Below are positions 6,148 to 12,385 of a stretch of 12,385 nucleotides of DNA, piece after piece (positions within the stretch are counted from its first letter, which is position 1; each line of letters begins with the position of its first letter). The stretch is from Deltaproteobacteria bacterium (GTDB lineage: Bacteria > Desulfobacterota > Desulfobacteria > Desulfobacterales > C00003060), in assembly GCA_019309815.1 (NCBI GenBank), contig JAFDFO010000041.1, forward strand, positions 1 through 12,385. The letters are read 5' to 3'. The translations under genes and the position numbers were made by a program. Below the pieces are notes generated by a model. The model saw only the letters and a list, made by a program, of their open reading frames with translations. It did not search any database and was not told the DNA's origin.

Positions 6148-7497
6148 CTAACCCAGTTCGGCCCTCACCACATCGGCAATTCTCTCGCAGTACTCTCTGG
6201 TTTCCTGATCAGTGGGCCCTTCTACCATGACTCGACACAGGGGCTGTGTTCCGGAGTACCGGACCAGCACTCTGCCACCAGTTCGCAGCGCCTTTTCCAC
6301 ATCCCTGATAACGGCTACAATTCGGGGAAGGTCCGCTATGGGCAACTTCTTTTTGACTTCTACATTCACCAGGCACTGGGGGAAGACTTTCATGATTCCG
6401 GCAAGTTCCGACAGCGGCGTTCCCGTCTTCTTCATGGCGCGTACCAGCATCAAGGCCGTCAAAACCCCGTCTCCGGTCTTGTGATGGTCCAGAAATATCA
6501 TATGTCCGGAGTCTTCTCCCCCGATGCTCGCGCCCTTATTTAACATATCACGCAAGACATGCTTGTCACCGACTTGCGTTGTCACCAAGTCTATGCTCAA
6601 ATCGTCAAGCACCAGTTTCAACCCTATGTTGCTCATGACGGTACTCACCACCACGTTGTTGGTAAGTCGACCCTCTTCTTTCAACTGCTTGGCGCAGATC
6701 GCGAGTATTTGACCGCCGGTGAGTATCGTGCCGGTTTCATCCACAGCTGTTACGCGGTCTCCGTCTCCATCAAAGGCAAGCCCCACATTCGCTTTTTCCC
6801 TGACCACCACCTCGGCCAGGCCCTGAGGATATTCAGACCCACAGTTGAGATTGATATTACGTCCATCAGGTTCTGCAAAAAGGGTGCGGACAGTAGCTCC
6901 CAATTCGATGAATGTCGCAGGGGCGGCCTGAAAGGTCGCCCCGTTAGAGCAGTCCAGAACTGCATTGAGCCCGCCGAAAATCTCTTCTTCTGAAACCGTA
7001 TCCTTCAAAAAGTCCACATACTGACTACAGGCATCTGAAATAAGAGACTCTTCTCCTATGATGTTTGCTTCCACAGACGGGACAGGGGTGTCATTCTCAA
7101 GAACCAGCCGTTCAATCTGAAGCTCCATCTCATCAGTGAGCTTGAATCCGTCCCCTTTGAAAATCTTGATGCCATTGTCTGGAAATGGGTTGTGTGACGC
7201 CGAAATCACCACGCCCGCATCAACGCCCATTTTCTCTGCAATGTAGCACACCCCCGGGGTGGGCAAAGGTCCAGTCAGATAGGCATCACCTCCCGCTGAG
7301 CGGATTCCTGAAACCAACGCCTGTTCAAGCATCTCACCTGATATCCGAGTGTCCCGCCCGACAAGAACCTGTGCCTTATCATTGTCACCCTTAAGCAGAT
7401 GAACAATTGCACGTCCAATTTTTTCAGCCATCTCTGGAATCATGGGGTATTCATTCGCAACACCCCTGATGCCGTCTGTGCCAAATAACCTGCCCAT
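6148..7497 (-). CDS. glmM: Phosphoglucosamine mutase GlmM
   Basis: GlmM converts glucosamine-6-phosphate to glucosamine-1-phosphate in the cytoplasm, a step towards UDP-GlcNAc for peptidoglycan and lipopolysaccharide. The 449-residue protein begins MGRLFGTDGIRG, the classical family start. It has the phosphoserine loop ISASHNPFPDNG (Ser101), the Mg-binding loop FDGDGDR (Asp243, 245, 247) and the sugar-binding loop GGEDSGH (326-332). The phosphate-binding loop RYSGTQPLCRVM (413-424) has Gln418 where most members have Glu (SGTEP). Length and domain order match the family (E. coli 445). The gene lies 81 nt downstream of the beta-helix gene on the same strand, so the two may share a transcript starting in the divergent region near 8900. 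No strong Shine-Dalgarno sequence is seen. The start codon itself is not in doubt. Confidence 0.97.
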   Translation of the reverse strand: MGRLFGTDGIRGVANEYPMIPEMAEKIGRAIVHLLKGDNDKAQVLVGRDTRISGEMLEQALVSGIRSAGGDAYLTGPLPTPGVCYIAEKMGVDAGVVISASHNPFPDNGIKIFKGDGFKLTDEMELQIERLVLENDTPVPSVEANIIGEESLISDACSQYVDFLKDTVSEEEIFGGLNAVLDCSNGATFQAAPATFIELGATVRTLFAEPDGRNINLNCGSEYPQGLAEVVVREKANVGLAFDGDGDRVTAVDETGTILTGGQILAICAKQLKEEGRLTNNVVVSTVMSNIGLKLVLDDLSIDLVTTQVGDKHVLRDMLNKGASIGGEDSGHMIFLDHHKTGDGVLTALMLVRAMKKTGTPLSELAGIMKVFPQCLVNVEVKKKLPIADLPRIVAVIRDVEKALRTGGRVLVRYSGTQPLCRVMVEGPTDQETREYCERIADVVRAELG

Positions 7498-7578
7498 GGC
7501 GTGTTTCTATCTCGTCAATTTGGTGTCAAAGGATAACGGTCTGCTATGAAGTCAGAATGGACACCATTCAAAGCTTCT

Positions 7579-8838
7579 TCACTCACTCCGAAAGGAAGGC
7601 ATGGCTCTCAGGGCTTCTTTGTTGATCCTATCTACGATGCCTTGAAGCCAAGTGGTCCCCATATTGGACCACACCTCGTCCAGGCCCTGGATTGCGGCCA
7701 CATATTCAGGCCCGTTCTGTGAAATACGCCTGGTTACTTGTTCCAGGAATGGCTCTCGGGTGGAGGGGTCGTCCGGGTCTTCAAGGCTACGTTCAAAGAT
7801 TCCCTCTATCTCCGGCCACTGCTCATGCAGTTCTTTCTTTTGTTTCAAAAGTGGCTCGCTTGCCCGTCCTTTCATCAGCGCACGATATTTCTCCGCAGAT
7901 TCGGGCATCTTCTGAGAAAGTGCCTTGAAGCGCTCGATCCGCTCTTTGATGGCCATATCCAACTTCTCTATGACACCCTGATACAGCAGCGGGCTCATGT
8001 CGTTCCCCTTGAAGAACAGGGAGCGGACCTCGAGGTACCAGTGCCGCAGGGCGATGAGGTTGGCAATGTAGTTGGTGTTATTAATGACCGGTTTTGTCAC
8101 CTGCCAGTATAATCCCGGAGAGAAACCCATCTCCCGCTCGATCGGCTCATCGCCCAGCACAAGTCTGCCCCCCTCAAGAACATCTTGTCGATGGACTACT
8201 CCTGCACCGATCACTGTCCCGTATGCAATTCTCGCAGGTCCCACCAACCCCCCCTGGCCTCCGAGAAAGATGGGCGCCTGATTCAGCATGACCCCGCCCG
8301 GCACATCACCGATGAGTGAAGGGGTCGCTTTGTCCTGATTGGGAGTATAGTTAAAATGTATGTAGGAACTACCCACCTCGCTGTGATTCCTGCGGCTGGT
8401 CCCACCTGCCATAAAACAGTCACATAAGTTTATGAGGCTGCCAAGCGTCACGAAAGGAAATAGAATGGTCTGTTTAAGGCCCACAGCGTGGGCACCGTTG
8501 GCCTCTTCTTCCAGGACACACCCATCTCGAACCTGAGCCCCAGAGCCCACGTTGGCTTTTTCCAAAAAGGCTGACCTGCGAAAAAAACCACCCTTCAGCT
8601 CCACGTTTGGGCCAATCTGGCAATCTTCCACCGTGACGGGGCCCTCATAACCAAGCTTGGCACCAGGCATGATAAGCGTTTGCTTGCCGAGGATCTTGCA
8701 TCCGCCATAAATGACGACACCGCTACCCGCAATACGATCTAAATCAACCTCATCACCGACTAGAACACTTTCGGCGTTCGGTATAACTGCCCCTTTTTCG
8801 AGCAGCTGTTCAATTCTCTTCTTGGAATCAGACTGCAT
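7579..8838 (-). CDS. GlmU-like left-handed beta-helix (hexapeptide) protein without uridylyltransferase domain
   Basis: The 419-residue protein has imperfect hexapeptide repeats from about residue 17 to 215 (for example VVIYGGCKILGKQTLIMPGAKLG and VEDCQIGPNVELKGG, read as coils), forming a left-handed beta-helix. The segment HFNYTPNQDK...SLIGD (161-177) aligns with the acetyltransferase site region of GlmU (CNYDGANK...IIGD). The nucleotidyltransferase domain of GlmU, with its N-terminal LAAGxGTRM loop, is absent. Residues about 255-419 form a charged, mainly helical extension. Homologues tend to be named UDP-GlcNAc pyrophosphorylase, a label this sequence does not support. It may act as an acyltransferase in amino-sugar metabolism with GlmM next door; the substrate is unknown. 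I chose ATG 8836-8838 because AAGGGAG (8847-8853) sits 8 nt upstream. An upstream in-frame ATG at 8907 would add 23 residues with no homology. Confidence 0.75.
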   Translation of the reverse strand: MQSDSKKRIEQLLEKGAVIPNAESVLVGDEVDLDRIAGSGVVIYGGCKILGKQTLIMPGAKLGYEGPVTVEDCQIGPNVELKGGFFRRSAFLEKANVGSGAQVRDGCVLEEEANGAHAVGLKQTILFPFVTLGSLINLCDCFMAGGTSRRNHSEVGSSYIHFNYTPNQDKATPSLIGDVPGGVMLNQAPIFLGGQGGLVGPARIAYGTVIGAGVVHRQDVLEGGRLVLGDEPIEREMGFSPGLYWQVTKPVINNTNYIANLIALRHWYLEVRSLFFKGNDMSPLLYQGVIEKLDMAIKERIERFKALSQKMPESAEKYRALMKGRASEPLLKQKKELHEQWPEIEGIFERSLEDPDDPSTREPFLEQVTRRISQNGPEYVAAIQGLDEVWSNMGTTWLQGIVDRINKEALRAMPSFRSE

Positions 8839-8947
8839 CAAGGCATCTCCCTTGTTTTGACTTTGTCTATCAGTCGTCAAAATAGCAGAATTTTGCAACG
8901 GGAACAAAGGCTCTCCCCATAGAACCTACTATGAAAGGTTGCCCTAT

Positions 8948-8978
8948 TGTCAAGCGGTTTTGGTTGTTCGCCTTGACA
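8948..8978. promoter_or_regulatory. Divergent promoter region with back-to-back -35 boxes
   Basis: The 240-nt gap between the divergently read beta-helix gene and the peptidase gene contains two perfect TTGACA hexamers facing away from each other. One is on the minus strand (8948-8953, towards the beta-helix gene) and one on the plus strand (8973-8978, towards the peptidase). With their neighbouring G they form an inverted repeat, TGTCAAG and CTTGACA. The -10 regions at 16-18 nt spacing are poor, so the inverted repeat could instead be an operator. Nothing else is recognised between 8854 and 9078. Confidence 0.35.
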
Positions 8979-9078
8979 CCTTCCCCTATGTTCTGTTAGC
9001 CATTTACTGGTTTAGTGAAGCCCGTCTGATTTGATAGTCAACACACATTTCTTGCGTCTCAGCCTTTTGATGGAGATA

Positions 9079-10164
9079 ATGAACAACCGCTTGGCTCAAC
9101 TTAGGGCCCGACTCCAGGATCAGGCCTTCGACACCTTTATGGTGTTGCGAGGTGAGAACCGCCAATACTTGAGCGGATTCACCGGAGAGGACGGGCAGTT
9201 TGACGAATCAGCAGGCGCGCTTTTTGTCACATCCGAGCGCCAGTTGCTCGCCACGGACTCTCGATACGTGACGCAGGCAAAGACAGAGGCTACCGAGTTT
9301 GAGGTCTTTGTATATGAAGAGGGGCTGGCCTCATCACTCCCGGAAATCCTCGGAATGCTTGGAAGCGAGCGTCTCGGCTTTGAAAGCCCGAGACTGCCGT
9401 ACCGGCAATTCCAGAGAATACAGGAACAGCTGAAAAAGCACGCTTCATCCGTATCATTTGTTCCCACCGAGGGCTTGGTGGAAGACCTCCGCATGATAAA
9501 AGAACCCCGAGAAATCGAGGCCATCGAGAAATCTCTCGCTCTCTCCGAGTCGGTGTTTGAAACCCTAATGGGAAGCCTACATGTGGGAGCTTCCGAAAAA
9601 GAGCTTGCCTGGACCATAGAAAAGGGGCTGCGAGAAGCCGGTGCAGATTCTGTGGCCTTTCCTCCCATTGTCGCCTCAGGTCCAAATTCTGCCCTACCCC
9701 ATGCTATTCCCACAAATCGGACAATACACGAAGGTGAACCGATTCTCTTTGATTGGGGAGCACGCGTAGAAGACTATTGCTCAGACATTTCACGTACTGT
9801 GGTACTTGGCTCGCCGGATGACACCTTTACAAAGGTGTATCAGGTCGTAAGGGATGCCCAATCCATGGCCATTGAAGCCATGAAGCCGGGAATGAGCACC
9901 CAGGCGGTGGACAGGATTGCCAGGGATCATATTACTGCCAAGGGATTCAAAGACTATTTTGGCCACGCCTTGGGACATGGTGTCGGCTTGGCAACCCATG
10001 AAAAGCCGCGCCTGAGTCCCGTGCGTCCGATGAATCTGGAAGCGGGTATGGTTACCACCGTTGAACCCGGCATTTACATTCCCGGGTGGGGTGGCGTCCG
10101 GCTGGAAAACATGGTTGTTGTGGAAAAAGACGGTGCCGCCGTCTTGAACAGATATCCTTTGTGA
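9079..10164 (+). CDS. pepP: M24B metallopeptidase (Xaa-Pro aminopeptidase / aminopeptidase P type)
   Basis: This cytoplasmic dimetal enzyme removes the N-terminal residue from peptides with proline in second position; a dipeptidase (PepQ-like) role cannot be excluded. The 361-residue form is the short bacterial type. Residues 1-125 make the creatinase-like N-terminal domain (ENRQYLSGFTG near 26). The catalytic pita-bread domain follows, with all five metal ligands: Asp225 in FDWGA, Asp236 in SDISRT, His300 in HALGHGVGL, Glu329 in VEPGIY and Glu343 in RLEN. His208 in PHAIPT is the conserved substrate-side histidine. I start at ATG 9079 (MNNRLAQLRARL), where family similarity begins. ATG 9070 and TTG 9031 are in-frame alternatives. 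The GGAG at 9072-9075 is closer to 9079 than usual. xerD follows after 2 nt. Confidence 0.9.
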   Translation: MNNRLAQLRARLQDQAFDTFMVLRGENRQYLSGFTGEDGQFDESAGALFVTSERQLLATDSRYVTQAKTEATEFEVFVYEEGLASSLPEILGMLGSERLGFESPRLPYRQFQRIQEQLKKHASSVSFVPTEGLVEDLRMIKEPREIEAIEKSLALSESVFETLMGSLHVGASEKELAWTIEKGLREAGADSVAFPPIVASGPNSALPHAIPTNRTIHEGEPILFDWGARVEDYCSDISRTVVLGSPDDTFTKVYQVVRDAQSMAIEAMKPGMSTQAVDRIARDHITAKGFKDYFGHALGHGVGLATHEKPRLSPVRPMNLEAGMVTTVEPGIYIPGWGGVRLENMVVVEKDGAAVLNRYPL

Positions 10165-10166
10165 CG

Positions 10167-11063
10167 ATGAATTCCCTGGATCAACTATCCGATCAGTTCA
10201 TCAACTACCTTGTGGTGGAAAAGGGCCTATCCAAGAACACCATTGCTGCTTATAGCAGGGACCTCATCTTATACCTGGAGTTCCTGAGGACAAACAACAT
10301 CACCAATATTGCCAGGTCTGACACGACCCTCGTGCTCAAACATCTGATTGAACTGAGAGACGCGGGACTGGGACCTAGAAGCAGGGCAAGGCATCTGGTG
10401 ACTCTACGAGGATTCTATAGGTTCTTAGTCCAGGAAAAGATACTCGAGACGAATCCCGCCCAGATGGTAGATCTCCCAAAAGCAGGCCAAAAACTCCCTG
10501 ATGTTTTGAAAGTAGATGATGTGTTGCGTTTGCTCGACGCGCCTGATCCCTCAAAACCCCTGGGGGCAAGAGATTCGGCCATGCTCGAACTTCTCTACGC
10601 AGCCGGACTGAGGGTGTCAGAGCTTACCGGAGTTAGGATTGCAGATATTAACCTGGAGGCCTGTTTTGTCCGGGTGCTCGGTAAGGGTTCCAAGGAACGC
10701 GTGGTGCCTATTGGGATGGCAGCCAAGGAAAGGATTGAGGCCTACCTTGCATCAGCACGTTCTGCTTTGTTGAAGGGTCGGCCCAGCTCCCATCTCTTTG
10801 TCACGCGTTTGGCAAAACCGATGACGCGGCAGGGATTCTGGAAACTCTTGAAACAATACACTCTGAAAGCTGGAATTTCTCAGAAGATCACCCCTCACAC
10901 CCTTCGCCATTCATTTGCCACACATCTTTTGGAACGTGGGGCGGATCTCAGGTCGGTACAGGTTATGTTGGGTCATGTGGATATAAGCACCACCCAGATT
11001 TATACTCATGTGGCACAGGAGAGACTAAAAGAGGTTCACACCGAATATCACCCAAGAGGATGA
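10167..11063 (+). CDS. xerD: Site-specific tyrosine recombinase XerD
   Basis: XerD acts with XerC at dif, under FtsK control, to resolve chromosome dimers into monomers at cell division. The 298-residue protein has the same length as E. coli XerD. The N-terminal SAM-like DNA-binding domain (about 1-100) includes EKGLSKNTIAAYSRDL. The catalytic domain contains the full set of residues: Arg149 (AAGLRVSEL), Lys173 (GKGSKER), His244 and Arg247 (PHTLRHSFATHLL), His270 (MLGHVDISTTQIYTH) and nucleophile Tyr279. The ending VHTEYHPRG corresponds to the XerD-type HHPRA tail, which argues for XerD over XerC. ATG 10167 is preferred over the longer in-frame opening at 10086, because it gives the canonical N-terminus and sits 2 nt after the peptidase stop, suggesting translational coupling. 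No dif-like site was recognised nearby. Confidence 0.94.
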   Translation: MNSLDQLSDQFINYLVVEKGLSKNTIAAYSRDLILYLEFLRTNNITNIARSDTTLVLKHLIELRDAGLGPRSRARHLVTLRGFYRFLVQEKILETNPAQMVDLPKAGQKLPDVLKVDDVLRLLDAPDPSKPLGARDSAMLELLYAAGLRVSELTGVRIADINLEACFVRVLGKGSKERVVPIGMAAKERIEAYLASARSALLKGRPSSHLFVTRLAKPMTRQGFWKLLKQYTLKAGISQKITPHTLRHSFATHLLERGADLRSVQVMLGHVDISTTQIYTHVAQERLKEVHTEYHPRG

Positions 11064-11092
11064 TACGCCCGGGAAGTCTGGGATGAAATCAC

Positions 11093-11097
11093 AGGAG
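11093..11097 (+). promoter_or_regulatory. Ribosome binding site for the tryptophanase-like gene
   Basis: AGGAG at 11093-11097 lies 9 nt before ATG 11107. An in-frame ATG at 11083, which would add eight residues (MKSQESST), has only a weaker GGGAAG ahead of it at 11071. The alignment with tryptophanase (MxxEPxxIK) favours 11107. Confidence 0.6.
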
Positions 11098-11106
11098 AGC
11101 AGCACC

Positions 11107-12385
11107 ATGATATCAGAACCGTATAAGATAAAAGAAGTAAAGAAGACGCAAGACCTGAAGCCTTATGAAAGATGGAATGTGCTCAAGAAAGTCCATTTCA
11201 ACACCTTTCATGTGAGCTCTGATCATATTACTTTTGATCTCGCCAGTAGAGGAATGTCGTCATGGTCCCACTTTCAAAAAGCAGCCTTTATGATTGGTGA
11301 TGAGGCGTACGCCGGCAGTCGCAATTACATACATCTCGCAAAGAGCGCTCAGGAAGTCCTTGGTCTCTCTCAAATTGTTCCCGCGCACAACGGCATTGGC
11401 GCTGAAAAACTCTTGACAACTACGATGCTCAAGAAAGACCAGGCCGTGCTTCACAACCGCGGCCGCTGCGAAGGACTCGTTCCCGCAAATGGCGGCAGGA
11501 GTATTGATATCACCCGTAAGGAGGCACCATCCTATCTCGAACCAGATAAGTTTGGGAGCAATATTTCGACCGAGCAGTTAGATAAATGGCTCAACGATGC
11601 AGGCAAGGAAGAGATTGCTTATGTGCATCTCGAGACTTGTCCGGAAGCCTGGAATGGCCAACCGTTTTCTTTCGCTAATCTTCAAGCCGTCAGCGCTTCG
11701 TGCCGAGCCCATTCCATACCTGTCGTGATAGATATCTCGCATGTCCTTGAGAACGCATTTTGGATTCAGCGCGTCGAAAGAAAAGACAGGGAGATCATGG
11801 AAATCACGAGGGAGATCATCTCTCTTGCTGACATTGTTCTTATGGATGCCAGCCAAGATTGTCGGTCAGACATTGGAGGCTTTATTGCTAGCGAGCATGC
11901 CGAGTATTTTGAGGCGTTCAGAAACCAAGTGGTTGTTTATGAAGGCCTACACACATACGGCGGTATGACGGGCAGGGCCATGGAAGTCTTTGCTGTCGGC
12001 ATCGAAGAGATGAGAGAGACAAGGTATGTCGAATGGTACATGGCTCAGATTGGGCTGCTCTATGACATGTTGAAACAAAATGGCGTCCCGGTCTACAGGG
12101 GTGGCAATGAAATAGCCCTCGACATCGAAGATTTTCTCCCCCATCTCTCAACAGACGCCCACCCGAAATTTGTTTTGGCCGCCAGTCTTTATATTGCAGG
12201 GGGGTTAAGGGGAAGAATCGATGGCCTGTGGGAATATCACACCGGGGGAAACGGAAGACGTGTCCTCAACTTAGAGTTGCCTCGCAATGCCTACACCAGA
12301 AACCATCTGAGCAAAATCGCTGATGTCATTTCCTCGGTGTATGCCAACAAAGATGAAATATCGGGTCTCAGGCTCATGAACGAGC
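11107..12385 (+). CDS. Tryptophanase/tyrosine phenol-lyase family homologue lacking the PLP lysine (3' end outside window)
   Basis: A 426-codon open frame is colinear with tryptophanase (TnaA, 471 aa) and tyrosine phenol-lyase (456 aa) over its whole visible length, so only about 15-20 residues should be missing past the window edge. Conserved blocks are IGDEAYAGSRNYIHLA (63-78), GQPFSFANLQA (184-194), IPVVIDISHVLENAFWI (204-220), VYEGLHTYGGMTGRAMEVFAVG (277-298, two motifs), LPHLSTD (344-350) and LELPRNAYTRNHL (389-401). Family enzymes split Trp or Tyr into indole or phenol, pyruvate and ammonia using PLP on a lysine in SAKKD (TnaA) or SGKKD (TPL). Here that site reads DASQDCRSDIGG: Ser249-Gln250, with no lysine. 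Tyr68, Glu66, Asp209 and Arg393 are kept. It is therefore unlikely to be a standard lyase. The frame is intact, so it looks maintained. It lies 43 nt after xerD on the same strand. Confidence 0.85.
   Translation, partial: MISEPYKIKEVKKTQDLKPYERWNVLKKVHFNTFHVSSDHITFDLASRGMSSWSHFQKAAFMIGDEAYAGSRNYIHLAKSAQEVLGLSQIVPAHNGIGAEKLLTTTMLKKDQAVLHNRGRCEGLVPANGGRSIDITRKEAPSYLEPDKFGSNISTEQLDKWLNDAGKEEIAYVHLETCPEAWNGQPFSFANLQAVSASCRAHSIPVVIDISHVLENAFWIQRVERKDREIMEITREIISLADIVLMDASQDCRSDIGGFIASEHAEYFEAFRNQVVVYEGLHTYGGMTGRAMEVFAVGIEEMRETRYVEWYMAQIGLLYDMLKQNGVPVYRGGNEIALDIEDFLPHLSTDAHPKFVLAASLYIAGGLRGRIDGLWEYHTGGNGRRVLNLELPRNAYTRNHLSKIADVISSVYANKDEISGLRLMNE

Noticed and set aside
6112..6543. 143-codon plus-strand frame beginning near a perfect SD (GGAGGTGATCC)
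   Set aside because: The SD lies inside the frame rather than ahead of a start codon, and the rest is antisense to glmM.
7521..7566. TGGTGTC/GACACCA inverted repeat between the beta-helix gene and glmM
   Set aside because: Seven-bp arms with a 32-nt loop are expected by chance at this length scale; no T-run or other supporting signal.
8839..8907. N-terminal extension of the beta-helix protein from ATG 8907
   Set aside because: The 23 extra residues show no hexapeptide pattern, and a good ribosome site (AAGGGAG, 8 nt spacing) fits ATG 8838.
9120..9713. 197-codon open frame on the minus strand inside the M24 peptidase gene
   Set aside because: Serine- and arginine-rich low-similarity translation typical of an antisense shadow; the plus-strand peptidase explains the DNA fully.
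10086..10166. 27-residue N-terminal extension of XerD overlapping the peptidase gene
   Set aside because: It would overlap the conserved C-terminus of the peptidase in another frame; ATG 10167 gives the standard 298-residue XerD.

Overview
The window reads as a stretch of bacterial chromosome of Gram-negative, Desulfobacterota (deltaproteobacterial) character. The basis is the gene style and neighbours: a SecF tail, DprA then TopA with four C-terminal zinc ribbons, TldD, GlmM next to a GlmU-like beta-helix protein, an M24 peptidase then XerD, plus intergenic repeat families common in that group. This placement is inference from memory; there is no rRNA here. Most genes are housekeeping genes; the accessory signals lie between genes and at the right edge.

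Layout. 1-327 is the C-terminal end of secF (+). 328-539 holds a sigma70-like promoter and short iterated repeats that run almost to the dprA start. 540-3947 is dprA then topA (+, 24 nt apart; topA starts at TTG behind a strong ribosome binding site). 3948-4361 is a convergent gap with a 152-nt structure bounded by a perfect 27-bp inverted repeat. 4362-5756 is tldD (-). 5757-6147 holds a roughly 310-nt element with inverted-repeat ends built of iterated AAGGATTCAAGG motifs and the C-terminal remnant of a four-helix-bundle (S23/Avd-like) gene. 6148-7497 is glmM (-) and 7579-8838 a beta-helix hexapeptide protein (-). 8839-9078 is a divergent promoter region. 9079-12385 carries a pepP-like peptidase, xerD (2 nt gap) and a tryptophanase/tyrosine phenol-lyase homologue that runs off the right edge.

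How the genes work together. dprA and topA act on DNA (uptake/recombination and supercoil relaxation), and xerD resolves chromosome dimers. glmM makes glucosamine-1-phosphate for UDP-GlcNAc. Its upstream neighbour resembles only the acyltransferase (beta-helix) half of GlmU and lacks the uridylyltransferase half. TldD normally works with TldE/PmbA, which is not in the window.

The strongest candidate for something undescribed is the last gene. It is colinear with tryptophanase and intact over 426 codons, but the PLP-binding lysine is missing (Ser-Gln where the family has Lys-Lys), and several other cofactor-pocket residues are replaced too. The repeat-bounded element upstream of tldD is the second point of interest.
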